Notes: generated from the sequence alone by a model not told the origin. Numbered from the stretch's first letter, positions 11,301-21,700 are shown. The stretch is DNA of 64,000 nucleotides from Fistularia commersonii (GCA_037954325.1 JBBMNZ010000026.1:5583501-5647500), one strand, 5' to 3'. Numbers and translations are program-made.

Positions 11301-12987
11301 ATTTGAAATATTCTCCCATTAAGAGCGCTAAAGCTTGATTTCCTTGCTTTTCATCCCTCCCTTACGTGGCAATGTGGATACAAGATACTAATCCCCCCAA
11401 AACTGCATGTGCACTAGCAATGTCACGCCTTTTGATTGACACCTGACTAACCTCTGCCTTCCATTGCAATGCTAAACCAGACTGGATGCAGAATTGCTGG
11501 ACACAACAGCAAAGTAAGTCACTGTTCTCTATCAGTGATTGAATTCAACAGAGCACAAAGGAGATGGCAGCACTTCTGGCGACCTACTTTCAATTAAAAG
11601 TTCTTTTTCACACCAAAAAAGAGGAGTTGTTGGTCATAATAGAATGCGATCTTGTGTTGTTATGAAATTGAGTCATCCTACATCTCAATTGATTTGCTCC
11701 TGAAATAACATACTAACCGTAGCTTATTGTTTGCATTTATTGATAACAGCGAACAAGAAAAAAAGATACATTTGAAATAGCTGGTTATTGACAGTGTATG
11801 TAGGGAAACCTTTGACTTTCTCCACAATGTAGAAAATAAAAGTATCTGACTTTAATTTTACATCTTGGGAAAAGTAAGAAGAATAAAGGGGCCCCTTATT
11901 AAGAGGATACTCTTCAAACAAAATACCTATACTTATGTAATTAAATACTTTGAATTTTAACATGTCCCATATATATATATATATATATATACTCTCTTTG
12001 TATTTTATAATATGTTTGTGCTGACTAGACATCCTATTCAAAGCACTTAAACGACATCCGCTTTCTCAGGAAGATATTTTTTGTACTTGTTGCTTTAGGG
12101 GATCATTATTTGAAAATAAGGAATTATTTGTCATTTGTATTAGCAGACTGGCTTTGAAATCATCCGTGACCCTTCAGTCAAAATATAACATGCTCTCTTT
12201 TATTTTAAACTGTAGTTGATCTAGTGTTCTAATATGTCTTTGTGAGAAGTATTGTATTGTCATAGCGTTGTCATAGCGACAGTAGGTATAGCGTTATAGT
12301 AGTTCCCTTACCAGAGAGAAATAGATGTTTTTTCTTTTTAATTAATAATATTAATAATCATAATAGCAATGGTAATAACAACTATTATTATCATTAACTT
12401 ATAAATATTGTTATCATCATTATTGTTATGATTTGTGCTGTTGTTACCTTTTTAGCGTATATGAAAGAGAATTAATGCGGAAAAACTGAATAATTAAATC
12501 ACTAAAATAATTTGCTATATCTGTAAATTCTCATCCTAACATATCAAATATGATGGACAACCCAGTGAACATTTACTTGATGCTGAAACACAATCGCGAG
12601 TCAGATAATTCAGAGACGTTCTCTGATTGAACATTTTACATTTTCCTGCTTTAACCATAAATCCATACCAAAAAAAGAGGAGCGTATCTCTTGATGTTGC
12701 ATTGACTAACCTTTTAAAGATTAAAAGGCACCTTTTTGGGCCACTTGATTGTAACCACAAAACCAAAGGCTTCAACAAAAATAGGACAATCCTTAAATTC
12801 CCCCTCGAGAAAAAACTAGGGGTGCCGTATCAGAAAATAAATGAATAACAGCTACTTAACGGCTGCAAATTTTCACGTACTTTAAAGTTTTTCAGCAATA
12901 TTCTACTCCTGCGCAAAGGACACATATCAGATTATTTTCTTTTTCGCTTTCTTTCTCAGAGTTGAAAAGAAGGGGAACTCAGTTTGA
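5272..12987 (+). CDS. prune2: PRUNE2 C-terminal part, BCH-domain protein (gene span in window)
   Basis: Ten + strand exons encode the C-terminal end of PRUNE2 (BMCC1), about 320 residues without the first cassette exon or 334 with it: 5272-5354, 5573-5794, 6571-6750, 7555-7654, 7851-7982, 8278-8364, 8579-8677, 9013-9054 (cassette), 11481-11513, 12960-12987. The BCH domain (a CRAL-TRIO/Sec14-like fold that binds small GTPases and regulators) runs from RLWRSVVIGEQEHRIDMK to IPPSIVK and carries YMIVYLNGATPRRRMPG and FIIVHPSWFIRT. All introns are GT-AG and phases join without a break. BNIP2, BNIPL and ATCAY share this domain; PRUNE2 is chosen because GCNT1, RFK and PCSK5 follow in the order and orientation seen in human. 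In mammals a giant exon encodes most of PRUNE2; it is not seen here and must lie upstream. The gene is convergent with GCNT1. Confidence 0.88.
5573..5794 (+). CDS. prune2: PRUNE2 exon with LAAPPLNVSLD motif
   Basis: The exon encodes NLRRKLAAPPLNVSLD, then SEGSLLSDTEDEALD and an acidic DDLDMNIDELDTSDEAD stretch. This conserved block precedes the BCH domain in PRUNE2, BNIP2 and ATCAY and makes the family assignment safe. Two donors fit in the same phase: A|GTAAAT after 5794 and the weaker C|GTATCA after 5788. Confidence 0.9.
5829..5985. repeat. Two-copy imperfect tandem duplication (period about 79)
   Basis: Two units each begin GTTCAGATATTGTAT and end TTCAGACACC, with a T-rich middle. They start near 5829 and 5908, inside a PRUNE2 intron. 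Confidence 0.75.
6571..6750 (+). CDS. prune2: PRUNE2 exon, start of BCH domain
   Basis: The exon encodes a variable linker followed by GRLWRSVVIGEQEHRIDMK and CIEPYKRVISHGG, the first conserved block of the BCH domain. The donor GGAG|GTACAC leaves one base of a glycine codon, which the next exon completes. Confidence 0.92.
7555..7654 (+). CDS. prune2: PRUNE2 exon, BCH domain
   Basis: The exon encodes YYVEQNAIIVFAACFLPDSD and YVMENLFL. The acceptor is TTTTCCAG and the donor is CT|GTAAGT. It continues the Sec14-like fold in frame. Confidence 0.92.
7851..7982 (+). CDS. prune2: PRUNE2 exon, BCH domain core
   Basis: The exon encodes YVISTLELMVAEDYMIVYLN, then GATPRRRMPG and WMKKCYQMIDRR, the most conserved block of BCH proteins. 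Splice sites are TTTCTAG| and AG|GTACAA. Confidence 0.94.
8278..8364 (+). CDS. prune2: PRUNE2 exon, BCH domain
   Basis: The exon encodes LKKNLKMFIIVHPSWFIRTL and LGITRPFI. It joins in phase to the neighbouring exons and splits a serine codon at its 3' end. Confidence 0.93.
8579..8677 (+). CDS. prune2: PRUNE2 exon, end of BCH domain
   Basis: The exon encodes SKFSSKIKYVNSLQELGQII followed by PMEYVHIPPSIVK. It ends with two bases of a lysine codon (AA|GTGAGT), so any following exon must supply the third base. Confidence 0.92.
9013..9054 (+). CDS. prune2: PRUNE2 candidate cassette exon (42 nt)
   Basis: A 42-nt segment lies between an acceptor (CCCCAAG|) and a donor (GAG|GTAAAT). In the phase left by the preceding exon it reads K-YDQESGIHKFACM-R without a stop and leaves the same phase, so it can be included or skipped. 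A YDEE-type start after the IPxSIxK end of the BCH domain fits related BCH proteins as I remember them. Splice signals and phase are seen; use of the exon is inferred. Confidence 0.55.
9055..11480. other. PRUNE2 intron
   Basis: AT-rich intron with several poly-T tracts. I see no exon with matching phase and no recognisable mobile element. Confidence 0.5.
11481..11513 (+). CDS. prune2: PRUNE2 small exon (33 nt), LDAELLDTTAK
   Basis: The acceptor is AAACCAG| and the donor is AA|GTAAGT. The exon encodes K-LDAELLDTTA-K, resembling the LDEELREASEAAK segment that follows the BCH domain in mammalian PRUNE2. Its 33 nt keep the phase unchanged, so it may also be skipped. Confidence 0.7.
11969..11991. 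repeat. (AT)n microsatellite
   Basis: About 11 AT dinucleotides in the PRUNE2 intron after the 33-nt exon. Confidence 0.9.
12960..12987 (+). CDS. prune2: PRUNE2 probable terminal coding exon and start of 3' UTR
   Basis: A strong pyrimidine tract with CTTTCTCAG ends at 12959. In the phase left by the preceding exons the sequence then reads VEKKGNSV and stops with TGA at 12985-12987. An AATAAA lies about 420 bases downstream, which suits a terminal exon with a 3' UTR to about 13.43 kb. The short tail does not match the longer mammalian C terminus I recall, so another terminal exon is possible. Confidence 0.5.
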
Positions 12988-13408
12988 CAGTCACAAGATC
13001 CTTGGCTCCCCACCTCCCTGCATTGAGCTGCAATGTACAGCCATGGATGTGCAGTATAAGCCTGCCTGCAGCATTGTTGTATGTGGCACATAGTTGTAAC
13101 ACCAATGGCTAGCAATGGGTCAGAAATCAAGACAGTGATGTACATGATATTATTCTGCCATTCAGGAATATGTTTAGCTGATTTGTATCTACAGTTAAGG
13201 GAAAACTCACAGAAGGAAAGTTGCTTTGTCATCTAGCACTGTACCTAACACACAACTGCACTGTGTTCTCTAAATGTGCTTCTTTTGTCATTTTCGACCT
13301 TTCATTTGTACAAGGTGCTGATCGTCAAGGATTACTAACTATTTTCTATAACCCGTTGTTTTTTTTTTTCACTTTGATCTGTTTATGTTATTGTAAATGT
13401 GCTATGGA

Positions 13409-13414
13409 AATAAA
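13409..13414 (+). terminator. Polyadenylation signal for PRUNE2
   Basis: Canonical AATAAA on the + strand about 420 bases after the proposed stop codon, preceded by T-rich and TGTA-containing sequence. It is the first strong signal after that stop. Confidence 0.5.
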
Positions 13415-13429
13415 TATGACTTCAACTGG

Positions 13430-14834
13430 CTAGACTATGTGGATTTGATGCATTATCCAATTAATCAGCAAATACACTTACTTGGACGTTTGTAAGAATT
13501 GTGCAAAGAGAAGTTATTTCCGTTTCAAAAATACCAAGACTTTTGAATGCTGGGAAATTCAATGACCTTGACGGGAGTAACATCCAGCTGAGTTTAAAAC
13601 ACACACATGTGTATAGAGGCGCACAAACAGAGTTTGCCAGTAGTCAAGCAGGTTTTTGAATTCTTGCTTGTGTCACTATGACATCCCCTGCAATGTGAAA
13701 CAGGACACGATGGCCTTTCAACGACTGTTAAGCTAAATACCTGTCATGGCTACAGGGGGATTTTTGGACAATGGGGGAGAAAGCTTTATTTCTTTAAAAA
13801 GTGTAGTTTGGAAACTGACGACTTCTGAATAATGTGATTTTATTCTAGATATTTTTTTTAAGTGTCACTTGCAGGATCTGCTGAAAAATGTCAACTGTTA
13901 ATAAACAAAACTATCCTTGAAAACACCATATGGCACACAACATTATAGTCAGTCATAGTTCCCCACCGTCACCGGCTGGTTTTTATTTATGATGGTAAAA
14001 CACAATTCTTTAAAAAAAACAACAACCGAACAGCAGATTCAAATAAATATTATTCCTGACATTAACTGCATGGCTTATTACCATTACAATTGCTCATCTG
14101 CTCCATTTATTCTCAGTCATTTTGACCATTCAGGGACTTAATGTTGCTTCTTTGAAGCCTTGCCTTTGCAAATCTGCTGTTTTCTCGAATTGTGTAGAAA
14201 ATAACTTATTGTGTCTTCCAGAGGAGTTGTACTCTGTGATCCGGCGCAGGTCATTGAACTTTTAGGTTTGTATTATAAAAACTAGTAGTCCTAAACTGTG
14301 GCAAAATTGTGTGGTCCGTTTGAGAAAAAACACAAGCGTGAAAGAAGACAAGGATCCCACTCAATCTGCATTGTTTACAATATTATGTATACTACGAACA
14401 TGAAGTCAATATTTAATTTAAGGCCAAGCAGCGGTATTTCTTAATAGTGCATTTAGATGTCTTAATTTCTGACTTGAATTATCCCCCAGATCAAAAGACG
14501 ATAGCTAATGATGCAATGTTGGCACGCTCACTGGACTACAGTCTTAACTCCAGTTTACCCTTGCAGTGACCTCTAGGGCTTGAATTAACAGGATCCAGCT
14601 CACCTGAATCCCTATTTCAAAGAAAATGACCCATGAGGCCGCAAACAAGGCCTGTTTACGCATCACAACAAGGAAAAATTCACAGTCACAGTCGGTGATA
14701 ATTGTCTATCAAGTCCTCTTGCTACACCCACTAACATGCTAATGTAATTTGATTTGGTACACTCTACAGATTATCAGAACTGTCCACGATGGTCCCCTCG
14801 TCCCGGGCTCCGGGTATCATCTTCGGTGCGCCCT
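13430..14834. other. Intergenic region between convergent PRUNE2 and GCNT1
   Basis: AT-rich DNA that should hold the GCNT1 3' UTR (- strand). A possible - strand AATAAA (TTTATT at 14106-14111) would give a 3' UTR of about 720 bases. No gene is recognised. Confidence 0.5.
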
Positions 14835-15317
14835 CTATAACTCGGCTAAAGCCTTGCTTCTCAGATATCTCTCCAGACAGAAAACGGCAATCGGATCTTT
14901 GTCCACATCAAACTTATTAGCAAAGAGGTGATGCTGCTGAATCATCCATTTCAGGTCCCCAGCACCATAAACGCATATCGATCTGACATGGGTGCCTTGG
15001 CAGAGCGGATACACAGCATCAACTGCTCCCAGTGGGCCTTCGTGCCATGCCCACTTAACCAGTCGTGCAATTGCATGGATGTCAGTCATGTCGTACTTTG
15101 TGTTGGGCCATGACGAGCCAGGAACCTCGGGGATCCGTTGAATTGTTGCCCACAGAAACTCATCCGGGCTGAAGGTATCCTTGGCCCACTCAATTAAATC
15201 CTGTATTTTTTTGTCCTCCAACACGCTACCAATGTAGCCTCTGCTCACAACGATGTAAGCATTTCCCGACAGGATAGGCAGGTTGTGAGGGGCCCGATCC
15301 TTTCTTTTTCCCGTGTC
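14835..15317 (-). CDS. gcnt1: GCNT1 coding exon 4 (catalytic end)
   Basis: The exon starts after TGTCTAG| at 15318 and encodes NLPILSGNAYIVVSRGYIG, the conserved SPDEFLWATIQRIPEVPG with its glutamate, HVRSICVYGAGDLKW with its arginine and HHLFANKFDVDKD with its lysine. These match the acceptor and catalytic residues known for the family. It stops after LRSKALAEL. Confidence 0.92.
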   Translation of the reverse strand, partial: DTGKRKDRAPHNLPILSGNAYIVVSRGYIGSVLEDKKIQDLIEWAKDTFSPDEFLWATIQRIPEVPGSSWPNTKYDMTDIHAIARLVKWAWHEGPLGAVDAVYPLCQGTHVRSICVYGAGDLKWMIQQHHLFANKFDVDKDPIAVFCLERYLRSKALAEL

Positions 15318-16412
15318 CTAGACAATTGAAAGACTCTGTTAACGATCTAACCAAAATCAGCAAGAATAAAACTTCCGTACCATGCGGTTGATCAAAATTT
15401 GTAATTTGGGGAATAATCTCTTCGGTAACTACCTTGATTTTCCCGTTGACAATATGGAAAGATTTTTGCACCCTCCACTGCTTATTCTTCGGCATTTTCT
15501 CTGACTCCATGCTATTGCGTCCATTCAGTGCACGTAACGCCCGCACCATCTCCAAGTTGGTCTTCAAGGGGAAATCCTGACCACAGAGGTTGATAAAGTA
15601 TTTCCATTTTTTGCTTACGTTGTAAAGATCAGACATGCAGTTAATGTCAGCCTGGACACGAGGCCAGGCAGCATAGACCACGTCCTCCCTCCGGCTCGCC
15701 ATGAAGACGTTTGGGAAACAGTTTGTGATTGCTGTGATTGCAGTAACAAAGGATGGAGGAGATTTCTTGTCCACGTGGACACAATAAAAATTTTGAGGTG
15801 CATAGATGGCTCGCAGCAGCCGCTCAAAATTTGACACCTACAGAGAGAAGAAATTCATTAATCATATTATTTAGGAGCGGGGTAATAATCGACGGTGTTT
15901 TAATCGATCATTTACAGGTTACGAACCTTATGATGCACAACCAATGAATAGGCCAAGGGGAAATCCTCCTCTTCACGACTCAATGGGAATGTCAAGTATT
16001 TTTTACTCATCTTGAAGTTCCTGCCAGACAGCAAAGACAGATGATGTACCATGTTTGGGAAATTACTTTGACATGCTTCTTTTTAGGATGGTGACAAAGG
16101 GGAACCGTACGTGCAGTCTTTGGTTGCATTGATGTAGTACTCATCCGAGACCTTGATATCCTTTAAGAATGAGTTCGTGATGGTGAGTAGCTTGGCGTCC
16201 TCCAGAGCCGCCTTGTCTCCTTGCAGGATTCCTGTACAGTTGCAAACTCTTTCCGGACCCCCATCCTCATCATTGTAGTCCAGCCAGCTATATCCAACAC
16301 TGGAGGGAGTATTCCAAGCCAGCTTGGGCCCACCAAGAAGGGCAACCATCCACAATGATCCCACTATGACGACCAGCTTGAGCAGTCCGATCAATACTCT
16401 TATTGGCTTCAT
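14835..16412 (-). CDS. gcnt1: GCNT1, core 2 beta-1,6-N-acetylglucosaminyltransferase (gene span)
   Basis: Four coding exons on the - strand (16412-16111, 16020-15927, 15837-15433, 15317-14835) join in phase to 1,284 nt, that is 427 residues plus stop, almost the length of human GCNT1 (428). GCNT1 adds GlcNAc in beta-1,6 linkage to core 1 mucin-type O-glycans in the Golgi. The protein has a short basic N terminus, one membrane anchor (about residues 6-27) typical of type II Golgi enzymes, a stem with NCT and NAT glycosylation sites, and the GT14 domain with RLLRAIYAPQNFYCVHVD, INLCGQDFPLKTNLE, SPDEFLWATIQRIPEVPGS and GAGDLKW...HLFANKFDVD. Mammalian GCNT1 is coded by one exon; here three introns of 90, 89 and 115 bp split it. 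Position between RFK and PRUNE2 supports the name over GCNT3, GCNT4 or GCNT7. Confidence 0.9.
15433..15837 (-). CDS. gcnt1: GCNT1 coding exon 3
   Basis: The exon follows CTCTGTAG| and begins VSNFERLLRAIYAPQNFYC. It ends at the donor ATCAAG|GTAGTT after FHIVNGKIK. The open frame runs on past this donor into the intron; using the donor restores VNGKIKDTGKRKDRAP, which matches the mammalian protein in length. Confidence 0.88.
15927..16020 (-). CDS. gcnt1: GCNT1 coding exon 2
   Basis: A 94-nt exon between acceptor GTCTGGCAG| and donor CATAAG|GTTCGT. It encodes NFKMSKKYLTFPLSREEE and DFPLAYSLVVHHK, the conserved entry to the catalytic domain. It contains no long ORF of its own and is easily missed. 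Confidence 0.9.
16111..16412 (-). CDS. gcnt1: GCNT1 coding exon 1 (anchor and stem)
   Basis: The exon starts at ATG 16412-16410 and encodes MKPIRVLIGLLKLVVIVGS with the membrane anchor, then RVCNCTGILQGDKAALEDAK and YYINATKDC. It ends TGC AC|GTACGG. The next exon completes a threonine codon to give KDCTNFKMSKKY, which aligns with the mammalian stem. Confidence 0.9.
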
Positions 16413-17888
16413 CTTTCACGACAGAATTAGAAGGCTTACTTAGATTTCTTTCATTATTAGTGTCAGTCGCTTACTTCTTCTATAAATCCCATTAAATGGG
16501 TGAATTATTGAAGCCTTTAATTTTCAATAGATGGAGAGCAATTTGCAATGCGTGTTTGCATTTTAATATTTAAATGGTTCCGGTTCAAGCTGAGCTGTTT
16601 AAAATTTGTGGAATTCTAGGTTTCTTTAAATATTGGGTCGAAAATTCCAGACAAAGGCTTTATTTTCTGGTAGCGTACAGGTGAGCTTCTTGCCAGCTTG
16701 AGCTTGATTGGTCAATTCTATGATTTCATTTATTAAAGGATGATGAGTCCCGTGAAAAAGTCTCTTTCGTTTTGGATCCGGACCAATTTGTCACTCTGTC
16801 GTCATACCTGGAAATGAAATCAAATTGAACTCATCCCTGTTAAATCTCAGGACAACATTCAGGTTCGTATTAAGATTATTTCAAACTGAACTGAACCCGG
16901 CAAATGTTAAAGGGCTGGAGTTTCAGACCGTCAATAAAACATTAAAAAAAAACAAAACAGAAAGACTTGATAAATGTAGACTTTCTGAAAACTAATCACA
17001 TTCGAGACAGACATTTGGTTTAAAGCACTGCCCTTCCAAAATCTATGAAAAGTGTGGAGACTGCTACACGGACCGATCCCCGAACTGAAGGAGGAAATTA
17101 TTTGCTTGAACTGATCATCCACTTTGAGCGGGTGAGTTTTGAGGGACTGTTACTTCAAGTGCTGCTTTCACCTTCATTAATTCATTTGTAGGTTAACCGT
17201 GACTTCGAAGGTGCACTGAGATTTGTTTGTCCATTTGTTTTCTTCATTTGAACTCATTCCTGTGACTTAATATTTTATTTAATTTTTGAATCCCCTGTGT
17301 GTTGTAACAACCGGCGAGTGACAGCACACACAGTAACATCCATTTTGGCGACAGTGGTACTCAGAGATTGCAAATATTTCTGGGATTGAAATATTGCATT
17401 TTTAATGCTCCATGTCTTCATCTTAAATGCATCTTGACTATACATTTAATCATTATTTTGTGAAATTTAGTTGCATAAGATTCAGTTGCTACCTATTTTT
17501 GCTTCCATATTAATGCCTCGCTCAGAGGCATTAAAACCATGAGTCATTTACGATAAATGTCGCAATCTTCAATTTGGGCACACCTTAAAGAACAATCGCA
17601 GTGAATTTGATCTCGTTATTTAAAATGATGTTGAATAATTCATTGGACCACAGTTATCCAGCTTTGTTTATATTTGAATGGTGTCAGTAAGGCTCGGAAT
17701 TGTCCCTGATTGTATGAATTTTCAAGAGGCTCCATTGGCTCCATTAGCTCCATTGGAAATTGTTTGCAGAGAGGTTATTTCAAAAAGCAAACAGAGGCTG
17801 TCAAGAACAAACCAAAATTGCTATGGCCCTCAATATTTAACCACAAAATTTTGATTACACAATTGTCAACACTACGAAAACAATGAAA

Positions 17889-17932
17889 AATAAATATTGA
17901 AATACTGTCCAATAAATATTGAAATACTGTCC
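17889..17932. repeat. 22-bp perfect direct tandem duplication
   Basis: Two adjacent identical 22-base units beginning AATAAATATTGAAATA. Confidence 0.9.
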
Positions 17933-19894
17933 AACCTGAATAATTTTGACCGTTCACTATTCAGATAAATATTCTTGTATCTTTTATTTGAAACATTTCT
18001 ATTTAAATTCTGAATATAATTGTCTGTATATTCATTCAAAAATTGGAATTTACATGATTTGGTTTTAACATTTTTCATTTTTTTATCATTTCCTCAACTG
18101 CAACTTTAATTTTTTAGCGCTCTTTTAAAACCGAGAGCCCTGACAACTCGTGATATGGGAAACACTGCGAAATCGATACAGTGACAAAGCTGACAAACAT
18201 ATGTAAACCCTTATTACCTTGATACCTCACATTGATATCGATTGAAAAAGGCGACTGAAAAGAGCAGCAATTGTAGGATTAGACTCCATGTTAACAAGGG
18301 GAGCATTCTGGTGCAGGAGGTTTAGCTTGCTGAACTTGTTCCTCCAGGTGCTATGCATTTGTCTGTCATATTCTGTTTTATTAACGTTCAAACCGAGTCT
18401 TGTTACAGCTCCCAGACAGTGTTATTTGACCGTGATTTGCAAGTCTGTTATCTTTTGCCACATTTAAAAGGAATCACTTGCATAAATTTAAAAATTCAGG
18501 AAGTAAATCAACTGTCTGAAGTCCCTTTCTCCATTCTATTTGTAACTCAGCTCAAATTACACAAACGACTACAAGTTTTCATCTGAATAGTGAAAGTTCA
18601 ACATCTATGAAAGAAAAAAAGGCATTGGTCTGTGTTTAAAATATCATATTTGTTTTTTTTCTTCCCACTTCCCCCATTGGGAATATTAGAGCAGCGCAGC
18701 GGGCTCCTGTCACACTTTGAACACAGCAATTCCATTTTCAATATTAAAATGGAAGTTATTGAACAAGGTAAGTTTAAAACAAGTGTCTGGCAACTGCAGG
18801 AAACCAAGAAGTTGGAAGAGTGTCAACCACAATAAGGAGACCACAACTCCACAACACACACAGCAAACAAACATAAATGCATACCTTGATACTTTGACCT
18901 GTCATTTCTACTATTAGAATTGTTTCTTACCTTTTAGGCATAAAAGAGACCTAAGTATTTTTCCTTTTGTCTTCCTCTTGATCTGAACCTGTTGCTTTCA
19001 CTACTCGTGATCTGAACTAATGCAAATGAGACTTTCAACTGGGAGGAATATTTGGCTTCTGAAAGCAGAAGTTCCTGTCAGGATGTCTTCAGAATAAAAC
19101 ACACTTCCTCCTCTATTTCATGTACAGTATATTGTGAAACTTCTCAAATAATACCTGTTTAGATCCTTCAAGCACAATAGGTTTTCAGGGTTTTTAGTTT
19201 CCTATTGAATGGGCTTGTAGTGCTTCTTGTCTTATGTTTAAGGATTTGAAACACAGAATGCAAATGTTTCAGTAATATTACATTGTGAAAAGGTGGTGAA
19301 TCTCTAGCAGAGTATAATTCTGGTTAAATCTTGAAACTGGTAAAATTTATATTCAGGCTCTTAAGTCTTCACTTTCAATAACTGACGGAAGATTGCATTT
19401 TAGAAGTATTTTTATTTTGGGGGGGGTATAAGAGACTGTGGTGTATCTTCCTCTCAGGCTTGGCTTATTGCTTTTCACCCTACAGGGGTAACCTAAACAT
19501 TGGCCTGTAACTGAACCATTGTCGGCCATGGCCCTGAAAATAAAAGGAAATGTGTCTGAAATTTGTCTTTGTGTTCTTTTTGCTTTTTCTCTGCTGATTA
19601 ATACACTCGGTGTGAGCTGGCTGTAAGTGGAGTCATCATGTGTAATAGTATATATAATAGTTCTATTATTCCCTGTACAATGATTTCTTGTACAATAACC
19701 CTGATTTATGCATATTAATACCACATGCAATCATATGCATGTACTTGTAAATACACATGTATATCCATTACATATATTTTTACACACCTTAACTTTATTT
19801 TTATTTATTTATTCTGATCTTTACCTGCTTTATTTTATTTTTATTATTTGTTATTTTATTCTTTGTTTTTATGTAAAGTTCTGTTTTGATTCTT

Positions 19895-20960
19895 CTAAGA
19901 TCAACTTTGTTGATCCCCTTTGGGAGAAATTCCTTTGTCACAGTTATAAAGTTAAAAATAAAAGAAAGAAAGAAAGAAATATAAATATAAAAAAAAGGCA
20001 GAGAGGCAGAAGATAGCAAGACATCCACAAATAAATAGACAGCAGATAACAACAACAAAATCAGGGATGATAATGGGGAACATCAAGGAACAGTGAGGAT
20101 GACAAATACACAATCTGAACTAAACAACAATATGAATAGAGTGACAAAAATAAATCGCAATGAGTGAAATAAATAAACAAAAATAGGCAGGATTTGTGCG
20201 GGCTGGGACAAACAAGGAAAAGGGAGACAGCAGAGTTAGGACATGACGTGAATGGGTGAGGTAGTGAATGGGGACGGGTAGTGAGATTTTGGAATTGTGG
20301 AAGCAGCACAGATGCACCTCAGGCCGATCAGAGTTGTGTGCCGTCCAGACTGCTGTTCTACAGTCCGATGGCTGTGGCCAAAAAGGGGCGTCTGAAGCGT
20401 TCGGTTCTGCACCGGGGTGGGATGAACCGTTGGCTAAGGGAGCTGCACATCAGCTTGTCGTGAGGTGGATTGTCCAGATAGCTCCCGGTTTGGAGATGAT
20501 CCAGGTTCAGTCCAACCGCTGAGTGGGTTTTCCTCACTATCCTATTGAGCCGATTGACCTCACCAGTCCTTGCACCGCCCCACCAGCACATTATACCGAA
20601 GAAGCGTGCGCTGGCTACCATAGACCGGTAGGTGGTCCTGAGAAACCCGCTACAGAACCCCAAATGATGTCCGTCTCCTCAGGAAGAACATCCTGTTCCA
20701 ACCCTTCCTGTAGAGTGCATTAGTATTGTGTGACCGGTCAAGTTTATTGTTAATGTGGAACCCGAGGTACTTGTAGGAGTCCACTATCTCCACCTCCTCA
20801 CCCTGGATGGTGATCGGTACCTGTCTCCTCCGATTCTTCCAGAAGTCCACAACCGCCTCTTTGGTCTTGGAGATGTGGAGAAGGAGATGGTTCTGATTGC
20901 TCCACTCAACAAAACTCACAATCAGACCTCTGTACTTACTCCTCCTCCTTCTCCACTTTA
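19895..20960 (-). mobile_element. L2-like non-LTR retrotransposon, 5'-truncated and frameshifted
   Basis: The - strand encodes the end of a reverse transcriptase: FVEWSNQNHLLLHISKTKE, VDFWKNRRRQVPITIQGEEV and IVDSYKYLGFHINNKLDR. After a frame change near 20655 come TYRSMVASARFFGIMCWWGG and NRIVRKTHSAVGLNLDHLQ. The 3' end at about 19895-19945 has the AAAGGGGATCAAC...GTTGATC tail common in fish L2 copies, next to GAAA-rich simple sequence. It lacks the 5' half and is not coding-competent. Confidence 0.8.
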
Positions 20961-21424
20961 CTCTGTGAGCTACTTTCAGATGGATGGATGAATTTGTAAT
21001 GACGTTGTAAAGCTATCAATGTCAGTCATTTTAATCTACAGTAGTACTATTCACTTTTGAGTGCTCGCTGAAGAATTCTTTTATTGCCCTCTTGTGGTGA
21101 GAGTTGGTTATTGGCAGCCAATAACAGTTACAGGGGCATCGAAGGTGAAAATCCTCGTCCATTTAAAATCACTTGTAGTTCTTATACAATATATTTATTT
21201 ATGGGAAAATTTACAAATGATAATCATTCACTTTTCACGGCTCTCAAGTAAGCGGGTGTTTTAAAACGGTCACTTCTCAATGATATAAATAAAACTGAAC
21301 TGCTTTTATGTACCCTGAAGGCAACATAGGACCCTCGGGACAGGTGCTGCGTTTCCAAAAAGTCGTTCTTCCTGTAAAAACTGCAAACAGTAGCATTAAA
21401 AATTAATGATGTATAGGTTTTTTA

Positions 21425-21700
21425 TTTTTATTTTTATTTAACCTTTATTTAACCAGGAAAAAAAGTCCTGTTAAGATTAAAAACCTCATTTACAAGGGAG
21501 TCCTGGCCAAGAGGTAGCAATAAGTTACAGACAGAACAATATTACAAACAGTTAAAAGAAGCAATTACAGTTTGACAAGTTGACCTCCAGTGTTCTCAGT
21601 TTGGTTTTAAAAGCATTTAGTGAGATAAAATTAGGGAGTTTCCAGTCTTTTTTAAGTCTGTTCCGTGCCTAGGTATGAGTGTTTGACTGTTAATGCAATG
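21425..21700. repeat. Interspersed repeat with TTTATTTAACCAGGAA motif
   Basis: The start, TTATTTAACCTTTATTTAAC followed by CAGGAAAAAAAGTCC and ACAAGGGAGTCCTGGCCAAGA, is a widespread fish repeat I recognise by sequence but cannot assign to a class. The right boundary is approximate. Confidence 0.5.

Noticed and set aside
13860..14290. Other acceptor-like sites that might start a longer PRUNE2 terminal exon.
   Set aside because: One gives an immediate stop in the required phase; the other opens only about 20 codons without similarity to known PRUNE2 tails.
15226..15837. GCNT1 as a frameshifted pseudogene, because the frame of the middle exon does not lead into the catalytic end.
   Set aside because: A good phase-0 donor (AAG|GTAGTT) before 15433 and an acceptor at 15318 join the parts with exactly the length expected from the mammalian protein.
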